Origin: Thalassospira profundimaris
GTDB lineage: Bacteria > Pseudomonadota > Alphaproteobacteria > Rhodospirillales > Thalassospiraceae
Reading direction: 5' to 3'
NCBI RefSeq assembly: GCF_003326675.1
Contig: NZ_JPWF01000001.1
Span: forward strand, 62,001 to 126,000
DNA: 64,000 bases
Shown here: piece after piece, positions 28,270-36,557 of the stretch
Layout: each line of letters starts with the position of its first letter
How positions within the stretch are numbered: position 1 is the stretch's first letter
Translations under genes and position numbers: made by a program
Notes under the pieces: model-generated
Seen by the model: only the letters and a program-made list of their open reading frames with translations
The model's database searches: none
Told to the model about the DNA's origin: nothing

Positions 28270-29685
28270 TCAGATAGAATTTCCACTCGACTGGGACTGA
28301 TTTTGCTTTTGCATTGCCTGATATTTCTTAAGCCCATCCATCATTGTCTGGCTAAACCAGGCACCAACCGGTTCTTCAGTACCGATATGGCTTGATGCGC
28401 GCTGCATCAGCGGATGGGTTTCAGGCTCGGAATCGGCATTGGTCACACTGTTGGTACTGCGATCATCATTCAGGCTGGCCTGACGTGTCGTCATCCGACC
28501 CTGATCGGCAACGGCATTGCTGCTGGCAACGGCCTCTGCTGCCATGGTTTGGGCTTTGTCGCGACCCAGTGCGGCATTAAATCGCGCTGCCATTTCGGCT
28601 GCTGAAAGCGGGCCATTACCGGCAATGGACGGATTAACCGATTTCGAATTTTCGGCTTCTTCTTTGGCCTGATTGAGCTTGGCAGCGCGTGCTTCACGCG
28701 CTGCAATCTCGGGGGAAATTGCAAAATTGTTTTCCTGCCGGCTCAAACGACCACCACTTTGTGCACGTGCCCAGACCGTATTGCCACCTTCGCTACTCAA
28801 ACTCGCCCGACGCATTGTTTCTGCATTTTGCGAACTTGCTGAAATTGTCTGAGCCACCGTCGAAGCAGGATTTGTTGTTCCCGCCGAGGCCATCGCAACA
28901 GTCAGTTCTGCCGGATCGGTTTCAAGCTGTGCGATTTCGGTTTCCGGGGTTTGTTTCTGGGCGCTTAATTGCGCCTGCAACAATGGATTGGTAACTGCTT
29001 GTGCCGGTGACTTTGCTGGTGCTGTGGTTTGTCCCCATGGAACATTCAAGTCACTGGCATTGACACCCGTTGATGCCAACATCGCCTGATCAACCGGACT
29101 GGTCGGAGCGGATTGGACGATGGTTGCCTGCTCTTCCGGTGATGCTGAAACTGATACCGGCTGCGTTCCGACCATCCAGGGCAGGACAAGTTCCCCCTGA
29201 TATATTCCATCAAAGCTGGCGGATTCGGCCGGGGTAGCAGCAGGATTGGAGGCATCGGCAACCGCAGTGCCCTGATCGATGCTACCACCACCAAAGCCTT
29301 CCTCGACAAAGGCCATTACGTGGGCACCGGTATCTTCGCCGGTCACAGCATCGACAACTGCATCAATTGCCGCGCCGGCAAGGCCAAATACCCCGCCAAA
29401 AAGTCCGCCACCAACAACGCGGGCACCATTGCCCAATTCGTCACCGGTAAGCGATCGGTAAATCATTCCGACGCCAGGAATATGTTGCAGGGGATTAATC
29501 ACATCAAGAACATCGGTGAAATCGAACCCGTCCTTTCCAAACATATATTCGGAAAAGCTGCGACCCTCCGATGCATCGGAAAGCTGGTCAGCCGCGTTGG
29601 ACTGGGCAAACTTGTTGCCTGTCGCATCGCTTGCTCCCGGGACTGCACCGGGCGAAATTTGCCGCCAATTTGCACCAATCGACAT
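28270..29685 (-). CDS. Ala/Ser/Gln-rich protein with glycine-rich hydrophobic hairpin, function unknown
   Basis: A 471-residue protein I do not recognise. Residues about 42-120 look folded: FSEYMFGKDGFDFTDVLDVI, NPLQHIPGVGMIYRSLTGDE and a glycine-rich hydrophobic stretch GGGLFGGVFGLAGAAIDAVV. The remaining 350 residues are low-complexity, rich in Ala, Ser, Thr, Gln and Asn, with no Cys and no signal peptide. The end (GAWFSQTMMDGLKKYQAMQKQ) may form a helix. AGGAG lies seven bases before the ATG, so it is translated. It could be secreted by a non-Sec route or be a scaffold. Confidence 0.7.
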   Translation of the reverse strand: MSIGANWRQISPGAVPGASDATGNKFAQSNAADQLSDASEGRSFSEYMFGKDGFDFTDVLDVINPLQHIPGVGMIYRSLTGDELGNGARVVGGGLFGGVFGLAGAAIDAVVDAVTGEDTGAHVMAFVEEGFGGGSIDQGTAVADASNPAATPAESASFDGIYQGELVLPWMVGTQPVSVSASPEEQATIVQSAPTSPVDQAMLASTGVNASDLNVPWGQTTAPAKSPAQAVTNPLLQAQLSAQKQTPETEIAQLETDPAELTVAMASAGTTNPASTVAQTISASSQNAETMRRASLSSEGGNTVWARAQSGGRLSRQENNFAISPEIAAREARAAKLNQAKEEAENSKSVNPSIAGNGPLSAAEMAARFNAALGRDKAQTMAAEAVASSNAVADQGRMTTRQASLNDDRSTNSVTNADSEPETHPLMQRASSHIGTEEPVGAWFSQTMMDGLKKYQAMQKQNQSQSSGNSI

Positions 29686-29830
29686 AATTGTTCTCCTCTT
29701 GCCACCTAATTTGCAAAAGGAGTGCCAACTTTCGAATCACATAATTCATTGGAAAATAACGATATTATTGAAGTTCCGGATAAGGCAAAGCTGCCTGTCG
29801 GAATCTTCTGCCGGGTAGCTTACTGGTATC

Positions 29831-30988
29831 CTAGAACAGATGCCCGGCACGATCTTTCTTGGTCTGCAAGTAAAACTCGTTGTGCCCGTTCGATGGGAAT
29901 TTGTGTGGCACGCGCTCGGAAACTTTGACGCCCCAGCTTTCCAGACCGGTCATTTTTTCCGGATTGTTGGTCAGCAAGCGCACGCTTTCAAAGCCCAGCT
30001 GGCGGAGCATTTCGGCAGCCGGTCGATAAACACGTTCGTCCGCATCAAAACCAAGTTCCTCATTGGCATCAAGCGTATCAAAACCGCGATCCTGCAAAGC
30101 ATAGGCACGCAGCTTGTTGACCAATCCGATGCCACGCCCTTCCTGACGCAGATACAGAACGATACCGCCCTGCCCGTTACGGGCAATTTCGGAAATCGCG
30201 CCGCGCAATTGCGGCCCGCAATCGCAGCGCAGCGACCCGATCAGATCACCGGTAAAACATTCAGAATGCAACCGGATCAGGACCGGTTTGTCCTTGGCAG
30301 GTTCATCAATCACGATGGCAAGATGTTCCTGACCGCCATCTTCGGGGCGGAAAGCAATCACAGTTGCATTTTCAGCATCTTCAAGCGGCACGCGGGCTTC
30401 GCTGACCTGGCGCAAGCTTGCTGCCGAGGCATTTTCATAGCCATTGATGCTTTCCGACTGAAGAACCAGCAAATTCTGAACACGTACCAAACTTTCAAGC
30501 TGATCTGCGGCAACCGCCACCGTCACGACAGCGGGCAAAAGACGGGCAAGCTTGGCCAAGCGAATGGCAGCACTCTCGGCCACCGAAACCGGGCGCCAGT
30601 CACCTTTAGGCAATGCATCGAGATCAAGGAGCGGATTGGCAATCTGTCCCAACCGATCGGCATCAATCGCGGTGCGGTCTTCACTGACAAAGGCGATAAA
30701 CGGATCATTCTTGCAGGCCTGCCCCAATGACTTGGCCCGGACGCGCGGGATTACAATTGCCGGCGAGACACCGTCAGAAGCGATATCACACAAACGATCA
30801 AACCCGATCCGGGACAGGGGCTCTGCGGCAATCACGGCCACGTTATGGGCTTCGCCATTTTCATGACCCTGCACCAGAACAATCTCGCCACGTCGCAGAT
30901 CGGCGACAGCACGCGATACCGTCACGAGATCGGTAGCCGGGGTCAGATTGGCGTTATTTCGGGCCGGGGCAGCAGAACTTTGGGTCAT
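29831..30988 (-). CDS. ribA: GTP cyclohydrolase II with degenerate DHBP-synthase-like N-terminal half
   Basis: Opens GTP to the first pyrimidine intermediate of riboflavin synthesis. The C-terminal half has the zinc ligands in HSECFTGDLIGSLRCDCGPQ (Cys244, 255, 257) and the catalytic region YLRQEGRGIGLVNKLRAYAL. The N-terminal 190 residues resemble the RibB half of RibBA proteins but lack the acidic RENEGD metal/substrate motif; HENGEAHN stands there instead, so this half is probably not a DHBP synthase. Start: ATG 30988, the family-like N-terminus; the TTG at 31057 is unsupported. Confidence 0.9.
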   Translation of the reverse strand: MTQSSAAPARNNANLTPATDLVTVSRAVADLRRGEIVLVQGHENGEAHNVAVIAAEPLSRIGFDRLCDIASDGVSPAIVIPRVRAKSLGQACKNDPFIAFVSEDRTAIDADRLGQIANPLLDLDALPKGDWRPVSVAESAAIRLAKLARLLPAVVTVAVAADQLESLVRVQNLLVLQSESINGYENASAASLRQVSEARVPLEDAENATVIAFRPEDGGQEHLAIVIDEPAKDKPVLIRLHSECFTGDLIGSLRCDCGPQLRGAISEIARNGQGGIVLYLRQEGRGIGLVNKLRAYALQDRGFDTLDANEELGFDADERVYRPAAEMLRQLGFESVRLLTNNPEKMTGLESWGVKVSERVPHKFPSNGHNEFYLQTKKDRAGHLF

Positions 30989-31230
30989 CGTTATCTTGTC
31001 TTTGTGATCACAACATCGCGATCCGGTGGGTATGGGGCTGGATAAGGTATAGGTCAATGGGTTAAAGCGAAAACAGTTTGTTCTTGAAAATGCACTTTAA
31101 GGCGCTGATCCTAGATTACGTACCTTATATATGGCAGGCAGGATCGGAAGTTCCAGAAAACGGGAAAACATCCGATCCGCAAAGTCGCCCAATATATAGA
31201 CCGGATCGCGCAAGCAGCAAGGGATGGTGA

Positions 31231-31920
31231 ATGTCGACAGGTAAACAGGTTCTTGTGGTCGAAGACGACGCGGCATTAAGCCAGTCATTGACCGAACAAC
31301 TTCGACTGCATGAAGAATTTGAATGCGTGGTCGCGAAAAGTGGCACGGACGGGCTTGAGGCCGCCAAGGAATCCTATTTTGATGTGATCTTGCTCGATGT
31401 CGGCTTACCCGACATGGATGGCCGCGATGTTTGCAAACTGATGCGCCGTGCCGGGGTCAAATCACCGATTATCATGCTGACCGGTGCCAATAGCGATTCC
31501 GATACCATTTTGGGTCTGGAATCCGGTGCCAATGACTATGTCACCAAACCGTTCCGCCTTAATGTGCTTTTGGCCCGCATTCGTGCCCATATTCGCCAGC
31601 ACGAACAAAGCGAGGATGCTGTGTTTGTCATCGGTCCATACAGCTTCCAGCCAAGCGCCAAGATCCTGATTGAGACCGCGACCGAGAAGAAAGTCCGCCT
31701 GACGGAAAAGGAAACCTCGATCCTGAAATTCCTGTTCCGTGCTGGCGACAAGCCGGTAACCCGGGAAACCCTTTTGGACGAGGTTTGGGGTTATAACGCG
31801 GGTGTCACCACGCATACACTTGAAACCCACGTCTACCGACTGCGTCAGAAAATCGAAAAAGACCCGTCAAATGCGGCGATTTTGATTACCGAACCCGGCG
31901 GTTACAAATTAATCCCTTAG
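31231..31920 (+). CDS. OmpR-family response regulator (orphan)
   Basis: A 229-residue DNA-binding response regulator. The receiver domain (about 1-120) has the acidic pocket VVEDDAA, phosphoacceptor Asp56 in LLDVGLPDMDG, and the conserved Lys in DYVTKPFRLNVL. The C-terminal winged helix shows LTEKETSILKFLFRAG and TLETHVYRLRQKIE. No histidine kinase gene is adjacent. AAGGG precedes the ATG. It resembles the PetR-like single regulators of alphaproteobacteria, but its partner and targets are not shown here. Confidence 0.92.
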   Translation: MSTGKQVLVVEDDAALSQSLTEQLRLHEEFECVVAKSGTDGLEAAKESYFDVILLDVGLPDMDGRDVCKLMRRAGVKSPIIMLTGANSDSDTILGLESGANDYVTKPFRLNVLLARIRAHIRQHEQSEDAVFVIGPYSFQPSAKILIETATEKKVRLTEKETSILKFLFRAGDKPVTRETLLDEVWGYNAGVTTHTLETHVYRLRQKIEKDPSNAAILITEPGGYKLIP

Positions 31921-31940
31921 GCGATTTTTAGGCCTGAATA

Positions 31941-31970
31941 AAAAAATCCCGCTTTTTGCGGGATTTTTTG
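31941..31970 (+). terminator. Intrinsic terminator after the response regulator
   Basis: Twelve-bp stem AAAAAATCCCGC/GCGGGATTTTTT (31941-31952 with 31958-31969), loop TTTTT. Confidence 0.93.
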
Positions 31971-32140
31971 TCACAGACTTGGCTTGAAACCGTCTTTGAA
32001 CTTGGCCCGGTTATCCACAGAAACCGGAAATTCTCGGAATTCCGTTATAGAACACAAAATTTGCAGATAAACAGGTCTATTTTACCGAATTTTGCACCCA
32101 ACAAAGATATTTAGGCTCAAAAAATACCCTCTAATGATCT

Positions 32141-32836
32141 CTAGTAGCCTCTTGAGCCGAAAATTGCCGTTCCAACCCGCACATGAGTGGCTCCAAGTCG
32201 TATTGCAGCCTCATAATCACCGCTCATTCCCATGCTTTTGATTTTCAGTCCGTGCCGTTCGGCAATTTTCCCAAGCAGGGCAAAATGCGGTGCCGGTTCT
32301 TCATCAACCGGGGGAATGCACATCAATCCCTTGACCGGCAATTTAAGTTCATCCCGGCACATCTTGATAAAATCATCCGCATCTTTTGGGGCGATGCCAG
32401 CTTTCTGATCTTCCTCACCAGTATTAATCTGAATGAACAGATCCGGGCACTGCCCGGTACTGTCACGATGTTTGGCCAAAGCATTGGCAAGTTTCGGACG
32501 ATCAACGGTTTCGATCACGTCAAACAGGGCAACCGCATCCTTGAGCTTGTTGGTTTGAAGCGGACCAATAAGGTGCAGTTCAATATCGGGAAATTCTTCG
32601 CGCAATCCCGGCCATTTCCCTGCTGCTTCCTGAACCCGGTTTTCGCCAAATACTCGCCTGCCATCAACCAGTGCCTTGCGTACATGGTCTGCTTCGTGAT
32701 TTTTGCTGACACAGACAAGAGTTACATCCGCGGTATTACGACCAGCAGCGGCACAGGCACTGTTGATATTGCGCTGAATTTCGGCGAGGTTTGCGGCAAC
32801 GTCATTTTCGGTGGATGACGGATCAGACTGGCTCAT
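32141..32836 (-). CDS. YggS-family PLP homeostasis protein
   Basis: A 231-residue pyridoxal-phosphate-binding TIM-barrel protein. It has the PLP lysine (Lys45) in VTLVCVSKNHEAD, FGENRVQEAAGKW, HLIGPLQTNKLKDAV, FIQINTGEEDQKAG, GLMCIPP and the phosphate-binding SMGMSGDYEAAIRLGATHVR with the C-terminal VGTAIFGSR. YggS/PLPBP proteins buffer PLP and amino-acid pools and have no demonstrated catalytic activity. It is divergent from a thiamine-phosphate-synthase-like gene; the starts are about 50 bases apart, so they share a control region. Confidence 0.93.
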   Translation of the reverse strand: MSQSDPSSTENDVAANLAEIQRNINSACAAAGRNTADVTLVCVSKNHEADHVRKALVDGRRVFGENRVQEAAGKWPGLREEFPDIELHLIGPLQTNKLKDAVALFDVIETVDRPKLANALAKHRDSTGQCPDLFIQINTGEEDQKAGIAPKDADDFIKMCRDELKLPVKGLMCIPPVDEEPAPHFALLGKIAERHGLKIKSMGMSGDYEAAIRLGATHVRVGTAIFGSRGY

Positions 32837-32884
32837 GGATGATTGGCCTTTAAACGGTGGCAGACGAAGATCAGGATCATATCA

Positions 32885-33535
32885 ATGGATGACACCCTGT
32901 TAAAGCAGGCGCGCCCACTCAATTTGCGAAATGGTGGACAGACATGTGCCATTCCACCGATTGTTTTGATGACAGATGATCTGCGTTTGCCCGATCCGCA
33001 CACTGCAATCAAGCAATTACCGCGTGACAGCATGGTTGTGTTTCGTCATTACATTCACCCGGACCGTTACCAGTTTGCCCAATCACTTCGGCAATTATGC
33101 AAGGCACGTCATATCCCGTTTCTGGTGGCCAATGATCTTGCACTTGCGCTTCAAATTTCCGCAGATGGCATACATCTCCCCGAATATCGCATTCTTCAAA
33201 CACCGGGGATTTATCGCCAGTTACCGCGGAAGATGTTGGTGACATCGGCCTGCCACAGCTTGACCACCTTGCGTCATCTCGGCCTTTTACATCCGCTTGA
33301 TCGTCCAGACGGCGTGATGATTTCTCCGCTCTTTGCAACCCAAAGCCATCCGGGTGCAAGCAGCTTGCCCCTCGCCCGGATGCGCCAAATGGCATCGCAA
33401 TGCCATCAACTGGGTATTGTCCCGATCGGACTTGGCGGGATTAACCACAAAACCTGCAGATTTCTGCGGTCTTCGACCCTTGCTTCTTTGGCCGGGATAG
33501 GCTTTTCTTCTGAGCAATCCGCACCACTGCGGTAA
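32885..33535 (+). CDS. Thiamine phosphate synthase-like (ThiE/TenI) protein
   Basis: A TIM-barrel protein of about 216 residues in the ThiE/TenI family. It shows PFLVANDLALALQISADGIHLPE, SACHSLTTLRHLG, the phosphate loop SPLFATQSHPGASSLPLARM and GIVPIGLGGIN. The usual HLGQxD segment after ADG(V/I)H is changed to HLPEYR, so authentic ThiE activity is uncertain. Start: ATG 32885 has AGGA eight bases upstream; the longer TTG reading is not needed. The next gene begins 18 bases after its stop. Confidence 0.8.
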   Translation: MDDTLLKQARPLNLRNGGQTCAIPPIVLMTDDLRLPDPHTAIKQLPRDSMVVFRHYIHPDRYQFAQSLRQLCKARHIPFLVANDLALALQISADGIHLPEYRILQTPGIYRQLPRKMLVTSACHSLTTLRHLGLLHPLDRPDGVMISPLFATQSHPGASSLPLARMRQMASQCHQLGIVPIGLGGINHKTCRFLRSSTLASLAGIGFSSEQSAPLR

Positions 33536-33553
33536 TTGGAGAAACGCCCCAAA

Positions 33554-34774
33554 ATGCCCCGCCATCTGCATCCTTCGCGCAAGACATTTAGCCGTTTTGC
33601 ATCCAGACAGCCTTTTCAGTTTGGCTTGCCGAATGTTGGTCCTGCACTTGGTCAGAAATCCGATGAAAGTCCGGTTTATTTTACCCGGACAAATTCGCTT
33701 CTGCGCCAACAGGTCCTGGGCAGCGCAAAGGGTGTCACCATAAAATCCGATGGCTTCCGGTTTCAGGTTTTACCGCGGAACAAATGGTCCGAGACCAATT
33801 TTTCCAAAAGCTCGATCCTGTTTCTGATCCCGGATGATGCCCTTGGTGATTGCGTTGGCATGACCCTGTTCCTGCGGGCTTTCAGGCTTCGCTATCCTGA
33901 TGCAAAGCTGGGTGTTTTAAACAGTGCTGCAGCCTCGGATATTTTTGCGCTAATCCCTGATCTTGTGATTTTTCAGTTGTTCATTTCGGCGCGGGACCTT
34001 GCGCAGTTTGACCAGGTGATTGATCTGAGCGAAATGGAAGGCTGGAAAGATATCGCAACGATGCCAGTCAACCCGGAAGAGTCCCTTTGCGAGGCTTTTG
34101 ATATCGCTCTGGCGCCACTTCCTGCACGCAAGGTCTTGGTTCGATCAGAAATGCAAATCGGTATTGTCCCGATGGCATCGTCACCGTTGCGCACCCTGCC
34201 AACCGATCTTGTCCGCGACCTTACATCATATCTTCAAACGCAAAACGCCCGCATCACAATCGTGCTCAATGCCTATCAAGGCGTGATGAAGGCCTATAAG
34301 GCAGCACTGGGTCAATTCGAAACGAATAACATTCGGATCATCGACGGCTTTAAAACCATCGGCGATCTGGTGCAGTTCATGTCGCAACAGGATTATATGG
34401 TCGTTGCCGACAGCGGACCTGCGCATATCACCAAGCTTTTCCAGACGCCCGGGCTCGGGATTTATAGCTCTGCCTCGGCCCAAGTTCTTCAAGGAAGGCA
34501 TCAGAATTTGCGCAACTGGCAAAGCCGGTTCATCGGACCACATTGCCAAGCCCCATGTGGTCTTGCCAAGGTCCGCGCGACCACGGATGGGCGAATTGGC
34601 TGTATGGGCAGCCTTAACCTAGCTTCAGGTGAATTAAGCCAGTTACCGCAAAAAAGCGATCCGGCGCTGGCAATTGCGATGGTGACGAGTGCGCCGGTTC
34701 CCTGCGTTGCGGAATTGAGCCAAGACATGCAGGAAATTCGGAATTTTCTGGCAGAAGACTTCCTAGCGAATTAG
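33554..34774 (+). CDS. GT9-like (heptosyltransferase-fold) protein
   Basis: A protein of about 406 residues resembling GT-B glycosyltransferases of family 9. SSILFLIPDDALGDCVGMTLFLRAFRLRYP is the N-terminal phosphate-loop-like region. QDYMVVADSGPAHITKLFQTPGLGIYS is the C-terminal donor-binding motif (usually D(S/T)GPxH). The sequence WQSRFIGPHCQAPCGLAKV follows. LPS core or other glycan acceptors are typical of the family. Start: ATG 33554 with GGAG 12 bases upstream; TTG 33536 is an alternative. It is co-directional with, and immediately behind, the ThiE-like gene. Confidence 0.72.
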   Translation: MPRHLHPSRKTFSRFASRQPFQFGLPNVGPALGQKSDESPVYFTRTNSLLRQQVLGSAKGVTIKSDGFRFQVLPRNKWSETNFSKSSILFLIPDDALGDCVGMTLFLRAFRLRYPDAKLGVLNSAAASDIFALIPDLVIFQLFISARDLAQFDQVIDLSEMEGWKDIATMPVNPEESLCEAFDIALAPLPARKVLVRSEMQIGIVPMASSPLRTLPTDLVRDLTSYLQTQNARITIVLNAYQGVMKAYKAALGQFETNNIRIIDGFKTIGDLVQFMSQQDYMVVADSGPAHITKLFQTPGLGIYSSASAQVLQGRHQNLRNWQSRFIGPHCQAPCGLAKVRATTDGRIGCMGSLNLASGELSQLPQKSDPALAIAMVTSAPVPCVAELSQDMQEIRNFLAEDFLAN

Positions 34775-34805
34775 GGAGAACGTTCTGTTTTTCCACGAAA
34801 AACAC

Positions 34806-34833
34806 AAAAAAGGGGTGGCCGTAGCCACCCCTT
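34806..34833 (-). terminator. Intrinsic terminator after the first porin gene
   Basis: Ten-bp stem AAGGGGTGGC/GCCACCCCTT (34810-34819 with 34824-34833), loop CGTA, with a T run on the minus strand. Confidence 0.9.
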
Positions 34834-34859
34834 CGTCGTCTGTATCCAATTCCGAAGAA

Positions 34860-35900
34860 TTAGAAGTTCAGAACCAGACCGGTTACAGCGCCGTAACCGT
34901 CGTTGTCTGCGATGCTGGTGCTATCAGCTTCGTCGTCGAACCAGAAGATCGAGGACTTCCAGGTCACGCCTGCGCCGAGGGTGTAAGCAAGGCCAAGATC
35001 AACGGTGCTGATTTCGCCGGTGCTGGTTGCCGAGGTCGAACCAACTTTACGGTTGCCGTATTCAGCATAACCATAGGTCAGGGAAACTTTGGCTGCGTCC
35101 ATTGCGTAGGAAACGCCGATGTCATAAGCGTCGGTGTCGCCAGCGGTTTTGGAGTTTTCGCCCTGTGCGTAATCGTCTTCGATGTGACCCCAGGAGGAAC
35201 CAACTACGAAGTTACCAAAGCCAACGTTTGCACCAACGCCGTACCAGTTACCTTCGCCCCAGTTTTCACCGGTTGCGGAAACGCCGAAGGAAATGCCATC
35301 GAAGTCACCCTGGTAGCTAACACCAGCGGAAACAATGTTGTCGCCGGTACCATCGGTGTCGTTGTAGCTGCTTGCGCCGTTGCGCTGGCTGTCGTCAGCA
35401 TAGGAAACGCCAGCCTGGAAACCACCGAGGTTCGGGGTGAAGTAAGTCAGGCGGTTCTGGTCGCCGCTCGACGGAACGGTGTCGATCAGGTATGCGTCAA
35501 CCCAGTTGGTCAGGTCGCCATCGTTCACGCCTACCGGGCCAACAGACGGTGCGGTGATTGCGAGCGAGTCAGCAGCCGAATCGTCTTTACCCAGTTTAAC
35601 CTGGCCAAAGCCACCGTTTACGAACAGGTACTGTTCGTCGATCTGGTCAGAAGAGGTTTCGCCTTCGAGTTCGATGACTGCGCCAACTTCGATACCGTTA
35701 TCAAGGGTGGTTTTACCTTTGAAGTGAACTTCGGTGTCGGACTGGAATGCGTTTTTGGATTCGCCGACGTCCTGATCTGCTACACCAGCCCACTGCTCCA
35801 TGTAACCACCAACTTCAAGCTGGATTTTTTCAGAAGCGTGCGCGGAACCTGCAACTGCTACAGCGACGAGTGCGCTGGAAGCAAAAAGAATCTTTTTCAT
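34860..35900 (-). CDS. Outer-membrane porin (Gram-negative porin family), copy 1
   Basis: A 346-residue beta-barrel porin. The signal peptide MKKILFASSALVAVAVAGSAHA is cleaved before SEK. Alternating beta strands follow, including DTEVHFKGKTTLDNGIEVGA, EQYLFVNGGFGQVKLG (a conserved porin turn) and the final strand AVTGLVLNF ending in the C-terminal Phe used for BAM assembly. GAGGG lies just upstream of the ATG. It is a tandem paralogue of the porin at 36558-37547. The AT-rich region upstream is full of candidate operators. Confidence 0.92.
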   Translation of the reverse strand: MKKILFASSALVAVAVAGSAHASEKIQLEVGGYMEQWAGVADQDVGESKNAFQSDTEVHFKGKTTLDNGIEVGAVIELEGETSSDQIDEQYLFVNGGFGQVKLGKDDSAADSLAITAPSVGPVGVNDGDLTNWVDAYLIDTVPSSGDQNRLTYFTPNLGGFQAGVSYADDSQRNGASSYNDTDGTGDNIVSAGVSYQGDFDGISFGVSATGENWGEGNWYGVGANVGFGNFVVGSSWGHIEDDYAQGENSKTAGDTDAYDIGVSYAMDAAKVSLTYGYAEYGNRKVGSTSATSTGEISTVDLGLAYTLGAGVTWKSSIFWFDDEADSTSIADNDGYGAVTGLVLNF

Positions 35901-35969
35901 CTTTAACCCTCAAAGAATGACGTTTTGGGAATGAAGGGGTTTGAACCGAGCGGCCCTTCAATCTGCGAA

Positions 35970-36181
35970 GGTCATAAAGCCACCCTAATGACCCTTGGTC
36001 AATAATGATAAACGACCACTGGTCATTTAAATATCGTAGTGTGATTTTTTTGACACACATTACTGTCATTTATTTATATATATACCGGAACATTTCCAAC
36101 CATCCTGTGACAACTAGGTCATTAATCTTTGTATGTAGATATGACTTAAGCCACCACCACATATTATATGTCCATTGGTCA
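35970..36181. promoter_or_regulatory. Cluster of five GGTCA half-sites upstream of porin copy 1
   Basis: GGTCA occurs at 35970, 35997, 36021, 36117 and 36177, mostly as GGTCATtTAA-like words. Two sit in inverted repeats: TGACCCTTGGTCA (35989-36001) and GACCACTGGTC (36014-36024). The first lies close to the porin start and would overlap any -35 there (TTGACC on the minus strand). The regulator is unknown. Confidence 0.55.
36040..36055. promoter_or_regulatory. CRP/FNR-like box upstream of porin copy 1
   Basis: TGTGA-N6-TGACA, one base from the classic CRP consensus TGTGA-N6-TCACA, with flanking GT/AC symmetry. It is about 140 bases before the porin ATG. CRP-type control is inferred from the motif only. 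Confidence 0.45.
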
Positions 36182-36500
36182 TTTAATAAGTTCGAAGCAT
36201 AACCGTACCTAAACAACTGCCGGGCGGGATCCTGCGTGATCAATCCGTCGTCACAGATACAATTATCCAACACTTGGTTTGCAATCCAAGCCAAGCCGAG
36301 ACGACAATTTGCTAGCGGATGTATTTTCAAACGGGGAAGTTGCTCTGTATCACGCAACGTGTGGGGTAATACCGAGCGTACAAGAAAGTACTAACTGGCG
36401 TCTCGCCCTAGGTAGCCCCTAGGTAACTACGACTTCCAACAAACGGCGCTCAATGTCTCGCGCCAACTTCAACAGTACCAAATATCAGTCCATTTAGACA

Positions 36501-36533
36501 AAAAAGAAGGAGGCGGAAAATCCGCCTCCTTCA
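36501..36533 (-). terminator. Intrinsic terminator after the second porin gene
   Basis: Perfect 12-bp stem GAAGGAGGCGGA/TCCGCCTCCTTC (36507-36518 with 36522-36533), loop AAA, followed by six T residues on the minus strand. Confidence 0.95.
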
Positions 36534-36557
36534 ATTCTTCAGCTAATCCGGTAAGGA

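Larger units (their letters stand above)
35901..36506. other. AT-rich intergenic control region between the two porins
   Basis: About 600 bases with no credible gene. The stretch 36001-36200 is clearly AT-richer than the surroundings. It carries five GGTCA half-sites, two of them parts of short inverted repeats, and one CRP-like box. The part from 36200 to 36490 shows only a direct repeat of CCTAGGTA near 36409-36425. The promoter of porin copy 1 must lie here. Confidence 0.7.

Noticed and set aside
32000-32140. Possible replication origin around the DnaA box
   Set aside because: Only one TTATCCACA is present; an origin needs a cluster plus an unwinding element. The parS cluster indicates the origin is near but probably outside the window.
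34815-35906. A 363-residue open frame on the plus strand, opposite porin copy 1
   Set aside because: It is the exact shadow of a porin with signal peptide, barrel strands and terminal Phe; its composition is unnatural and it has no ribosome site.
36070-36357. A 95-residue minus-strand open frame between the porins
   Set aside because: No ribosome site, odd composition (Trp-rich), AT-rich repeats inside it; no recognisable family.
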